From assembly GCF_024498075.1 (NCBI RefSeq), contig NZ_JANHOF010000009.1:62001-126000 (forward strand): a stretch of 64,000 nucleotides of DNA, given 5' to 3'. Both the position numbers and the translations under genes were made by a program. Shown one piece after another: positions 53,508 to 60,819 of the stretch; the first letter of the stretch is position 1, and each line of letters opens with the position of its first letter. Origin of the DNA: Paenibacillus mendelii. Lineage in GTDB: Bacteria > Bacillota > Bacilli > Paenibacillales > Paenibacillaceae. The notes below the pieces were generated by a model. The model had not been told where the DNA came from and made no database searches. It saw only the letters and a list, made by a program, of their open reading frames with translations.

Positions 53508-55368
53508 ACATCCAGCATCCCTAACCGGCTATATATATGACGATTCGCTGAGAGTGGAAGTCAACCGTAACGGACGGAATTACTGGTACGCCTATCTCCC
53601 TGAAATTTTTGACGAGATGGGCCTGCGGGCGACGGAACTATCCATCAGGCAAGCGGAAGAAGCGTCTGCTCTTGCCCCCTATAAGTATTTATTCGTCGGT
53701 TCGATCGAACTGAGTGAATCCCAGCAGGATGCTCTTCGCGAATGGGTAGCCGGCGGCGGCGTCCTGATCGGTTTTGCACTGCGGGGTGCGGACGGCTTGT
53801 TCGGAATTCGCCATCACGCGTCGAAGGCTCAGCCGGACGACGAGTTCACGATCTCGGGGTACGGAAGCTTTCCGAAGCCATCCTCCCCTTCGCAAGCTTC
53901 AACGCTAAATCCGCATTACGATTACCAAAGCGTGCTTCTTCCGATCTTCTCACCGCTGGAACTTGTTACGGCGGAGGACAGCCAGTCGGTAGAGATGGCC
54001 GCTTTGCTGAATGCCGGAAGGGCCGCAACGGGTCGCCCCTCCGTCATCAGCTGTAAGATCGGAAGCGGGGAGACATGGTATTTCGCCTTCGATTTCACGC
54101 AGACGATCTGGGTGATGCATCAGGGCAGGCCGATCGATCGGGATTACGATGGAGATGGATACTATCGTACAGGAGACGCCATTCCCTTCAGCCGGCTGCA
54201 CGATCTGGAAATTCCTTACGGTGACTGTTGGGTGCAGCTGCTGGAAGAGATCGTATCGTCTTCCCCTCAGCCGTTCATTCACCAGATCCCCCCGTTCGCG
54301 GATGGGAGCGTACCGGATCTGCTTATTCATTACGGCGGAGACGACGAATGCACACCAGGTATTCAGGTCAAAGCATCGGACTATATGAATGCGCTGGGCC
54401 TTCCTTATCATATGAATCTTATGCCAGTAGACGGGAAGTTCGCCATCGACTGGGATGAATTTCGCGCAATCAAGAACAATGGCCACGATCTGTCCATCCA
54501 CTTCGATTTCGTCAAGCCGCATTTTCACTATACGAAAACCGACGTCCTGGAACAAATCGAGCTGTACAAGGATGCTTTCGGAGAAGTACCGATCGCTTCC
54601 GTCAATCATTGGTGCACCGGTACGGGCTGGGCCGAGCATGCGCGTTGGGCTTCCGCCGGCGGAATGAAGGGGGATAACTCCAGAGCGCATGCCTTTAATC
54701 CGCCATACAATCCAATTAACCAGATGGGCTATGGATTCGGGACGGTGTATCCGCATTTTGTTTACGACGATTACAAGCATGACAATGCACGCATACCGTT
54801 CGTCAACATTCCGATCGGATTTTTCGAGCCGCGCATATATGAAGAGTCCATGGAGCGGGATATCGCCAGAATTCACCATTCCGTAGACCGAGCAGTGTTT
54901 TTCGGCTGGACGCTTAATATGTTTATTCATCCCGTTTATATTTCGGATGATAAGGAGAATAGGCACTGCTTACCTGCGTTAAACGAACTACTTCGCTATC
55001 TGGATGCCAAGGGGTTTAAAGCGCTGCATCATTCCACCAACAGGCTCTGTTTATGGTGGATCGACCGTTCCACAACGGAGCTGAGTCGCTATGTCCTTGA
55101 ATCTTTGGAGGACGGCGTCATCCTTTCCTTTACGGCTGAAACGCAATCGGCCGACGGCGTATTAGTCAAAATTCCGCTGGCAGGCGTCGAAAATTTCGGG
55201 CATGCGTCCTATTCGATCGATGGACGGCAATGCGAAGCCGTCATTCATCGCCAGAACGGGCGGGATTGGGCATTCTGCCGCGTACCGGAAGGGCAGCATG
55301 AAGTCGTCGTGACCATGTTATCCAAGCAACATATACCTTCAGAGATTCCGCTGCAGATTGGGCGCTGA
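53500..55368 (+). CDS. Unknown protein: GATase-like N-terminal domain plus deacetylase-like C-terminal barrel
   Basis: 622 residues, cytosolic. The first 250 residues look like a class I glutamine-amidotransferase-like fold of the ThuA/beta-galactosidase trimerisation type (YLPEIFDEMGL, LREWVAGGGVLIGFA), without an evident catalytic cysteine. Residues 270-500 resemble a polysaccharide-deacetylase/NodB-like barrel: LLIHYGGDDECTPG with paired acids, HDLSIHFDFVKPHFHY, and VNHWCTGTGW. A small C-terminal beta domain follows. I know of no characterised relative. ATG 53500 overlaps the upstream stop and it is the last gene of the operon. A carbohydrate-related hydrolase is my best guess. Confidence 0.7.
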   Translation: MTKHPASLTGYIYDDSLRVEVNRNGRNYWYAYLPEIFDEMGLRATELSIRQAEEASALAPYKYLFVGSIELSESQQDALREWVAGGGVLIGFALRGADGLFGIRHHASKAQPDDEFTISGYGSFPKPSSPSQASTLNPHYDYQSVLLPIFSPLELVTAEDSQSVEMAALLNAGRAATGRPSVISCKIGSGETWYFAFDFTQTIWVMHQGRPIDRDYDGDGYYRTGDAIPFSRLHDLEIPYGDCWVQLLEEIVSSSPQPFIHQIPPFADGSVPDLLIHYGGDDECTPGIQVKASDYMNALGLPYHMNLMPVDGKFAIDWDEFRAIKNNGHDLSIHFDFVKPHFHYTKTDVLEQIELYKDAFGEVPIASVNHWCTGTGWAEHARWASAGGMKGDNSRAHAFNPPYNPINQMGYGFGTVYPHFVYDDYKHDNARIPFVNIPIGFFEPRIYEESMERDIARIHHSVDRAVFFGWTLNMFIHPVYISDDKENRHCLPALNELLRYLDAKGFKALHHSTNRLCLWWIDRSTTELSRYVLESLEDGVILSFTAETQSADGVLVKIPLAGVENFGHASYSIDGRQCEAVIHRQNGRDWAFCRVPEGQHEVVVTMLSKQHIPSEIPLQIGR

Positions 55369-55403
55369 GAGCTTTAATGACGGCTATGATAAATAAAATT
55401 TAT

Positions 55404-55439
55404 AATGGTCCGACATTTTATGTCCGACCATTTTTTTTA
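55404..55439 (+). terminator. Terminator of the catabolic operon, copy 1 of a repeated element
   Basis: AATGGTCCGACAT (55404-55416) pairs with ATGTCCGACCATT (55420-55432), with one central C-C mismatch, followed by a run of T. A near-identical hairpin occurs at 57123. Sequence similarity continues past the hairpin for about 40 bases up to an ATTGGAG ribosome-site-like stretch. Confidence 0.8.
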
Positions 55440-55537
55440 TAATCATAAATGAGTTGAAGAATGGATTGGAGAGGCAACTAGGGCGAACTTATCCCAATGC
55501 AAGAGCTGGGGGAATAGGATAGGAAGGAGATTAGAAT

Positions 55538-55708
55538 ATGGCCAAAACAAAAAGAGGTAAAGTTCTCTGGAAACTGACGAGTCGAGGTAGAGGGACATGC
55601 CCAGTATGTCAGGCAACAAGAATCAAGCTGCTCTACACAAGAACCACATCCGATGGAACTCAATTAAATGTTTGCAAGCGTTGTTCGAAGGCATCCGAGA
55701 TTCTATAA
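55538..55708 (+). CDS. Small zinc-ribbon protein, 56 residues
   Basis: MAKTKRGKVLWKLTSRGRG, then CPVC at residues 21-24 and CKRC at 46-49, a four-cysteine zinc ribbon. Very basic, so it may bind nucleic acid. ATG 55538 with AAGGAGA 9 bases upstream. A separate small unit with a hairpin downstream (55728). I do not recognise a named family. Confidence 0.7.
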   Translation: MAKTKRGKVLWKLTSRGRGTCPVCQATRIKLLYTRTTSDGTQLNVCKRCSKASEIL

Positions 55709-55727
55709 ACTGCTAGGGCTCTTAGGA

Positions 55728-55760
55728 AAACAGTAGGCTCCGCGGCTGATCCTACTGTTT
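55728..55760. terminator. Hairpin between zinc-ribbon gene and converging operon
   Basis: AAACAGTAGG (55728-55737) pairs with CCTACTGTTT (55751-55760). Weak T run on the plus side, AAAA-preceded on the left, so it could also serve the minus-strand operon ending at 55784. Confidence 0.55.
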
Positions 55761-55783
55761 CCATGCACTACTTTATCTCAAGG

Positions 55784-56296
55784 TTATCTTGTCTTTTTTT
55801 GTTTGTGCTTGTTCCCCGATTGGAACTGTTGTCCTTGTTGGATTTGCCATTCTTTCTGGAAGCGTTCAATCAAACGTATGGTCTCCATAATATGTAATAA
55901 ATCCCTCATACGGAAATTAGCGATTCGCTCATGCTCGTATTTATTGGGTGTGGGTTCATCATGCTGATGATAATGGATCGTCTCCGTCCAATATCGTTTT
56001 GGATGATACGTATCATAGTGGAATTTCCATTGGCGGTCAGGTAGGTAGCTCCAATTATATTCAAACTTACTGATCGTTCCGGATTTCCTATCTACGTATT
56101 CGCATATTTCGAGTTTACCAAGACTGTGCTGCAAGCTGATCGTTTTTCGGACTTGAGGCCACCCGTCAGTACCATCACTGTTACCGGCTTTGATCTCCCC
56201 GTCAATAATATCCCCGAATTGTTTAGCTAAGTAAGTAAAATCTGTTTCGGGCATTCGCTGGTCGCTGTTTTTTGCCCAATGTTCGAAATTAGCCAT
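55784..56296 (-). CDS. Unknown protein, possible toxin (TumE/DUF6516-like)
   Basis: 170 residues from the ATG at 56296, whose first bases overlap the stop of the upstream gene (TAATG). The middle part LEICEYVDRKSGTISKFEYNW and KFHYDTYHPKR followed by HYHQHDEPTP and a helical end resembles the strand-plus-histidine pattern of DUF6516/TumE toxins, but the match is distant. The tail is Gln/Lys-rich. As second gene of a two-gene operon with a DNA-binding partner it fits a toxin-antitoxin layout. Function is inferred only. Confidence 0.45.
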   Translation of the reverse strand: MANFEHWAKNSDQRMPETDFTYLAKQFGDIIDGEIKAGNSDGTDGWPQVRKTISLQHSLGKLEICEYVDRKSGTISKFEYNWSYLPDRQWKFHYDTYHPKRYWTETIHYHQHDEPTPNKYEHERIANFRMRDLLHIMETIRLIERFQKEWQIQQGQQFQSGNKHKQKKTR

Positions 56297-56946
56297 TATT
56301 TCAGCTCGCTCAACTTTCTTTCGTAGAAGCACCACCAAGAAGCGTCGCTCTCTTCGCTGGGGGACAATTCACGTTCGCCAAAAGCTTCAGCGTACGACGA
56401 TTTTCCATATTTATTCTTCAGTCGCGCAAGTTCCACCAACAGTAATTGGCGCTCATCATCATCGGCAAAAGAAGTTGGTTTACCGTTATATTCATCGATC
56501 AGACGACTAAGAGGTACTACTGACCCGTCCCGCATACGAAATGGTGTGAAATGTGGAATTTTGGCATGCTTACCCGGCTCTGGCCGCTGATACCCAATGA
56601 ACCGGCCTTCATCTATCCATTTATTAATTGCTGTTACTGATACACCAAAGATTCCAGCAAGGGTTGTAGTTTTGTAGACGGTGGACGTGTTCGTCTCGTT
56701 CGGACAGGCTTGATCCACGTAATCTGCAACACGTGCAAGTGCTGTAGCTGCTTCCGCATCCGAGTCGCTAATATGCGTCATTATGGCATAATCCCGCATG
56801 ACATTCATGAATGCTTTGAGATCACTGATCCTCACAGTGATTTCTTCTTCTTCTGGCATACCTGCAAAGTCTTCGAACATCATACTAAAGTGACGTACCT
56901 TTTCCCGATCCATGACGGTGGACATTAATCTCACCTCTCCAATCAT
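56296..56946 (-). CDS. HTH protein, possible antitoxin/autoregulator of the pair
   Basis: 216 residues. A MerR/excisionase-type helix-turn-helix (TTLAGIFGVSVTAINKWIDEGRFIGYQRP) occupies about residues 100-130, followed by a wing-like KIPHFTPFRMRDGSVVPLS. The N-terminal 90 residues are acidic and helical. ATG 56946 has a perfect AGGAGGTGA at 7 bases, but the best promoter would start transcription inside that site; an alternative ATG at 56925 (AGGTGA 5 bases upstream) then becomes attractive. It probably represses its own promoter through the repeats at 56971-57017. Confidence 0.55.
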   Translation of the reverse strand: MIGEVRLMSTVMDREKVRHFSMMFEDFAGMPEEEEITVRISDLKAFMNVMRDYAIMTHISDSDAEAATALARVADYVDQACPNETNTSTVYKTTTLAGIFGVSVTAINKWIDEGRFIGYQRPEPGKHAKIPHFTPFRMRDGSVVPLSRLIDEYNGKPTSFADDDERQLLLVELARLKNKYGKSSYAEAFGERELSPSEESDASWWCFYERKLSELK

Positions 56947-56962
56947 AACAATATCACCTCCT

Positions 56963-56991
56963 ATTATATAAACTGCAACTATAATTTGCAA
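56963..56991 (-). promoter_or_regulatory. Minus-strand promoter of the toxin-antitoxin-like operon
   Basis: Read on the minus strand: TTGCAA (56991-56986), exactly 17 bp, then TATAAT (56968-56963). The predicted start falls at about 56956, within the AGGAGGTGA site. Confidence 0.6.
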
Positions 56992-57017
56992 CCAAACTAC
57001 AACTCAAAACTACAACT
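56971..57017 (-). repeat. Three decameric direct repeats over the promoter
   Basis: AGTTGTAGTT (minus strand) at 57008-57017 and 56995-57004 and AGTTGCAGTT at 56971-56980. The last lies between the -35 and -10 boxes, the first two just upstream, so a protein binding them would block RNA polymerase. Likely the operator of the HTH protein. Confidence 0.55.
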
Positions 57018-57056
57018 AGTCTATGATAGCATTGTTGCCGACATGACGATTTTTAT

Positions 57057-57118
57057 ACGCAAAGCTGACGAAACTTAACGCAGGATCTGACGAATCTTAT
57101 ACGCAAGAGCTAATGAAG
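57057..57118. repeat. Three imperfect tandem repeats of 21-23 bp
   Basis: Units start with ACGCA at 57057, 57078 and 57101 and share the pattern ACGCA-ctgacgaa-ctta. They lie between the operator repeats and the second terminator element. Purpose unknown. Confidence 0.5.
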
Positions 57119-57122
57119 AAAG

Positions 57123-57156
57123 AATGGTCTGACACTTTATGTCTGACCATTCTTTT
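57123..57156 (+). terminator. Repeated terminator-like element, copy 2
   Basis: AATGGTCTGACAC (57123-57135) pairs with GTCTGACCATT (57141-57151), then TCTTTTTAT. It matches 26 of 29 bases of the hairpin at 55404, and the following TTTTTATAAT...ATTGGAG stretch is also shared. No plus-strand gene lies immediately upstream, so it does not terminate anything obvious. Confidence 0.65.
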
Positions 57157-57196
57157 TATAATGATGAAGAGTAAAAAGATTGGAGGAGCAAATACG

Positions 57197-57478
57197 ATGA
57201 AGATCTCATCTGAATTTACAGCTTCCCTGTGAGATTGGGCCTAAAAAAGGTTTATTCGTAGGCTTGCTCACATCCAAAGCCAGTGCAATAAAAAAGAATA
57301 TCCCTCAAGATTACATGGTAATATTAACCCGATTGTTAACAAGATTAATTTGCTGCAGCGTATGATTCACTATTTATTGACTTCGGGCAAGCGGTGGTGA
57401 TATCCGCACTTTATGGTGGTCAAAGATTTCCATGCAAGCGACTGGAGTAAGTGGGATGAGCAGGCGTTGAGATTCTAA
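57197..57478 (+). other. Decayed coding remnants in the 56992-57572 gap
   Basis: An ATG at 57197 behind TTGGAGGAG opens MKISSEFTASL and stops at once. Further on, short frames such as GLFVGLLTSKASAIKKNIPQ and VVKDFHASDWSKWDEQALRF (ending 57478) look protein-like but are broken by stops and frame changes. I cannot name the lost gene or genes. Confidence 0.35.
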
Positions 57479-57572
57479 CTTCATAAATATTTTCCGTACA
57501 TCGATGTCGATTTTACAACACGATGAACACCTGTCTAGCACCTTATTGTTTATATTTCAAGGAGGGAAAACA

Positions 57573-58754
57573 ATGAAAATTCGTATTGCCACTCATGATG
57601 ATCAGCGGATGGCCGTGATTCAAGAGGCTGTGAAGCAGTTCCGCAAAGAACATTCGGATGTCACTGTGGTGCTGGAGATGGTACCGGATAAAGCCGAGCT
57701 TATCGAGCAGGTGACCGGTGGCAGTGGTCCTGATATTGTGGAGTGGGAAGGCGCAAACATGGGACAGTGCCTGGATGCGGGACTGCTGTCCGACTTGTCC
57801 GAGTTCATCGAGCGCGATCATGTCGACCTGGAGGACTTTTATCCGTGCATTCGGAATGCGGTTGTCGATCATGGACGGGTCGGAGCATTGCCGGTAATGG
57901 CGGAAACGATCGGTGTATTTTACAACAAGCAGCACTTCGATGAAGCGGGTCTCCCTTATCCGCAAGAAGGGTGGACATGGGATGAGTTTGTGACCACGGC
58001 CGAGAAATTGACCCGGACCGACGATCAGGGAAACATTATCCGTCATGGGGTATTTACGAGCTTCGGCTACATGCTGTACATCGAACCGGTCGTCTGGAAC
58101 AACGGCGGCTCCTTCTTATCCGAGGACGGCAGGACACTCGAAGGACATTTGAATCACCCGGCGACAATCGAAGCCTTCCAGCGGTATTTGACGCTTATTG
58201 ATAAAGGAATTTCACCGCGCCAAGGCGTTGGTCAAGATTCATGGATCGACTGCTTCATACACGGTAAGATGTCCATGTATATGGATGCCAACTGGGCGAT
58301 CAAGCCGATGTCGCCGGAGCAGAAGGAGAAGTTCGGGGTCGTCGGCTTCCCTTCAAATAAGCTCCAACCGAAGGCTAACCTCTTTCAAGTATATGGCTAT
58401 GGAATCTCAACTACGTGCAGCGACCGCGATCTGGCATGGTCGTTTCTGCGCAAGCTAGCCCTCCCTGGGAATGGAGTCGACAAACTTTGGTCGGTGCTGA
58501 ATCTGGCGGTTTCCAAGACGGGCGCGGCGCAGAGCGGACAGGCGGCGGATCCGTTATATAAGCCTTTCCTGGAGGAACTGAAATACGGGCGTTTAAGTGC
58601 CTATCAATGGCTGAATATGATACCGGCCTTCCACTTTAATGGAACGTTCGATACGCTCATTCATGCATCGGATGCGGAGCGGGAGTTACAGGCTGCTGTA
58701 ACGCGCACTCCCACGCTAGTTCCGATTGAGCCTGATAATCTGGCAGGCTGGTAA
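57573..58754 (+). CDS. Solute-binding-protein family 1 fold without signal peptide
   Basis: 393 residues. The body is a standard carbohydrate-binding protein (FRKEHSDVTVVLEMV, GSGPDIVEWEG, AETIGVFYNKQHFDEAGLPYPQEGWTWDEF, DANWAIKPM), but the protein begins directly with the first beta strand, MKIRIATHDDQR, with no signal peptide or lipobox. The ATG at 57573 has AAGGAGGG 7 bases upstream; the open extension to 57504 adds no signal sequence. No permease gene is near. A cytosolic sugar sensor working with the WYL regulator downstream is conceivable; loss of the signal sequence by decay is the alternative. Confidence 0.8.
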   Translation: MKIRIATHDDQRMAVIQEAVKQFRKEHSDVTVVLEMVPDKAELIEQVTGGSGPDIVEWEGANMGQCLDAGLLSDLSEFIERDHVDLEDFYPCIRNAVVDHGRVGALPVMAETIGVFYNKQHFDEAGLPYPQEGWTWDEFVTTAEKLTRTDDQGNIIRHGVFTSFGYMLYIEPVVWNNGGSFLSEDGRTLEGHLNHPATIEAFQRYLTLIDKGISPRQGVGQDSWIDCFIHGKMSMYMDANWAIKPMSPEQKEKFGVVGFPSNKLQPKANLFQVYGYGISTTCSDRDLAWSFLRKLALPGNGVDKLWSVLNLAVSKTGAAQSGQAADPLYKPFLEELKYGRLSAYQWLNMIPAFHFNGTFDTLIHASDAERELQAAVTRTPTLVPIEPDNLAGW

Positions 58755-58800
58755 GGCGGGCAGTCGCGACAGCAATAGCAAATGGAGTTGATGATGAACC

Positions 58801-59427
58801 ATGAGCAACATGCACCGCATCCTCTGGCTTGACGAGCAAATACGGGCCAAGCGTTATCCGAATACCAAGGATCTTGCCGAACGCTTCGAAATATCCGTCC
58901 GGCAAGCGGGACGGGATATGGAATATATGCAGAATTCGCTCCGCGCGCCGATGACTTATAACGCCAGAAGGCGCGGCTACGAATACGCGGATGGGACTTA
59001 TATCCTGCCGTCTATATTTTTGACGGAGACGGATATTCGCATCTTGAATTTCTTGATTTACAAATACGAGGAAGCGGCGGAGTCGATGGGCTATGTGGAA
59101 GGACTCGACCGGGTCGTACAGACGCTGAAGCGTTTCGTGCCTTATCAGCCTGAAGAGAGTGACATTCCGATGTTCTATGTGGACACGGATATGGCGAATC
59201 GGATGCATAGCATCGATCAGGCGATCAAGCAAAGCCAGAAGCTGCGCATCACATATCGAGATGGGGAAGAAGCGTATACCGTGGTCGTTCATCCCTATCG
59301 AACGTACTCGCAGGCGAACCAGGTATATGTCATTGCCTTCTGCGAACAATCCGGCGAGGTGGAGTATTATCGCTTGGAGCAGCTGACGCATATTGCCTGC
59401 ACGGGAGAGGGGTATGGTAAGATATAG
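58801..59427 (+). CDS. WYL-domain transcriptional regulator, short form
   Basis: 208 residues. N-terminal HTH (MHRILWLDEQIRAKRYPNTKDLAERFEISVRQAGRDMEYM) and a WYL region (AIKQSQKLRITYRDGEEAYTVVVHPYRTYSQANQVYVIAFCEQSGEVEYYRLEQL). Typical members have about 300 residues and end in a WCX extension, which is missing here: the protein stops right after the WYL core. It lies 46 bases downstream of the binding-protein gene. Ligand and targets unknown. Confidence 0.85.
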   Translation: MSNMHRILWLDEQIRAKRYPNTKDLAERFEISVRQAGRDMEYMQNSLRAPMTYNARRRGYEYADGTYILPSIFLTETDIRILNFLIYKYEEAAESMGYVEGLDRVVQTLKRFVPYQPEESDIPMFYVDTDMANRMHSIDQAIKQSQKLRITYRDGEEAYTVVVHPYRTYSQANQVYVIAFCEQSGEVEYYRLEQLTHIACTGEGYGKI

Positions 59428-59630
59428 GAGAAATGATTACGAACGAACGGCGGTGCGCAATTGTTCAATCAATCTCCTTTCAATGTCGCGTAGAGTGGGG
59501 CAGCGAATAGAAGACTCAGGGAGTGGACGCGAGCTCCGCGAACGAGGGTACGAACAGGATGTTCAATACTGTTCTCAAGTCGTTGATACCCACCCAGTCG
59601 TTCCTATCTTGCAGGATAATCATTTTATAA

Positions 59631-59678
59631 GTTATTAGCAATACTAAGTGTTACCTAGTATTTAATGGTGCTAATAAC
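59631..59678. other. Long two-tier inverted repeat in the 59428-59749 gap
   Basis: GTTATTAGC (59631-59639) pairs with GCTAATAAC (59670-59678), and inside it ATACTA (59641-59646) pairs with TAGTAT (59656-59661). It lies 71 bases before the phosphotransferase start. No T run follows, so a regulatory role is likelier than termination. The remainder of the gap shows no gene. Confidence 0.5.
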
Positions 59679-59749
59679 ACCCGGAATCATAATTGGAATA
59701 ATGATTGCTAACCAGATGACTGTCCTGATGAAGAGTAGAGGAGGCATGC

Positions 59750-60748
59750 ATGGATATTAAAGCAGCTGAACAATTGGTAGTGACGTGGGCCAAGGAATAT
59801 AGGCATGAACTAGGGTTACAAGGCTCCAACATTGAGGCGTCCTATATCTGGAATCCAGGGGGATTCGTCAATCAGTCCTATCGCTTATCAGATGGTGAAA
59901 CCATTCGCCACGTGAAATTTGTACAAGAACGTAAAACCCCGCATTTGCAGCAGTGGGCGCTCTTAAGTGACCATCTTACCGACCGATACCATGCGCCGCG
60001 ACTCGTGCAAGAGGTGACGCAGGAGGTCCTGCCCGGTTATCCGTATGGATTAGTGTTTGAGTTTATTGATGGGATGCCGTTGAGCGCTATTACCGATCCG
60101 ACACCGATGATCCCGAAGGTGCTTCGAATGCTGCATCAATTACATAACGACAGTCAGATTCAGGATGTCATCGCAAGTGAGTGCGTTCTTTCATACGCAG
60201 AGGCATTGGCTGAGGAATACATCACCCGATTCGAGGAGGATCTGGAAGGAATCCGGGCGGAGAGACACCTGCTCACCTTTGTGACCGATCAGACGCTCGG
60301 ATGGTTCGATGCCGAACTAGCTGTATTAAGACAGCTTGCTCAAGAGATGCCCTGTTTTCAGAAACAGGCGACGGATGTCGTACATAACGATATAAACTGG
60401 CAAAATATCTTAGCCAATGATAACCATGATCTGTGGCTGATTGATTGGGACGACTTAACGGTAACGGGGGATGCTGCAATGGATTACTCCGTCCTCCTCT
60501 GGCCGCTTTATCGGAAGCCGGAATGGCCATTCTGGCAAGAGCAAGTGATTGGTTTGGCAGGTAAAGAGGTATATGAACGGATGGAGCTGTACTTTCGATT
60601 CAAGCTGTTCGATGATGTGGTCGATGTCCTGGCTGACTTTGTTGAGGCCGAAACTATGACGGATGTGAAGGAGAAGACCCAGAAGCGTGCGAAGGAGATT
60701 CATTTGCGTGCTTACCCCGAGTATTTGGAGCTTTACGGCTCCGTATAA
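59750..60748 (+). CDS. Phosphotransferase family protein (APH/choline kinase fold)
   Basis: 332 residues. The kinase core is clear: VVHNDINWQNIL with the catalytic Asp (HxDxxxxN) near residue 213 and LIDWDDL as the metal motif. The lobe FEFIDGMPLSAI matches the hinge. Substrates in this family range from aminoglycosides to choline, ethanolamine and sugars; neighbours give no clue. ATG 59750 with AGAGGAGG 6 bases upstream. Not clearly a resistance gene. Confidence 0.82.
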   Translation: MDIKAAEQLVVTWAKEYRHELGLQGSNIEASYIWNPGGFVNQSYRLSDGETIRHVKFVQERKTPHLQQWALLSDHLTDRYHAPRLVQEVTQEVLPGYPYGLVFEFIDGMPLSAITDPTPMIPKVLRMLHQLHNDSQIQDVIASECVLSYAEALAEEYITRFEEDLEGIRAERHLLTFVTDQTLGWFDAELAVLRQLAQEMPCFQKQATDVVHNDINWQNILANDNHDLWLIDWDDLTVTGDAAMDYSVLLWPLYRKPEWPFWQEQVIGLAGKEVYERMELYFRFKLFDDVVDVLADFVEAETMTDVKEKTQKRAKEIHLRAYPEYLELYGSV

Positions 60749-60773
60749 CGGGACTTCGTACTCCACCCCAACA

Positions 60774-60815
60774 ACGCAAAAAAAGCTGGAACCGTATGTA
60801 CGGTGCCAGCTTCTT
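60774..60815. terminator. Bidirectional terminator
   Basis: AAGCTGG-ACCGT (60783-60795) pairs with ACGGT-CCAGCTT (60800-60812). A run of A on the left gives a U run for the minus-strand deoR-type gene ending at 60820; TTCTT follows on the plus side for the phosphotransferase gene. Confidence 0.78.
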
Positions 60816-60819
60816 CGAT

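Noticed and set aside
53950-54966. 338-codon minus-strand frame inside the last gene of the catabolic operon
   Set aside because: Antisense shadow of a well-supported gene with no recognisable domain.
56971-57118. CRISPR array
   Set aside because: The short direct repeats are 10 bp and 21-23 bp units without unique spacers of regular length.
55404-57190. Insertion sequence bounded by inverted repeats
   Set aside because: The two similar elements are in direct orientation, each is a terminator-like hairpin, and no transposase gene lies between them.
59750-60748. Aminoglycoside resistance gene
   Set aside because: The kinase fold is shared by many metabolic phosphotransferases and nothing in the sequence or neighbourhood points to antibiotics.
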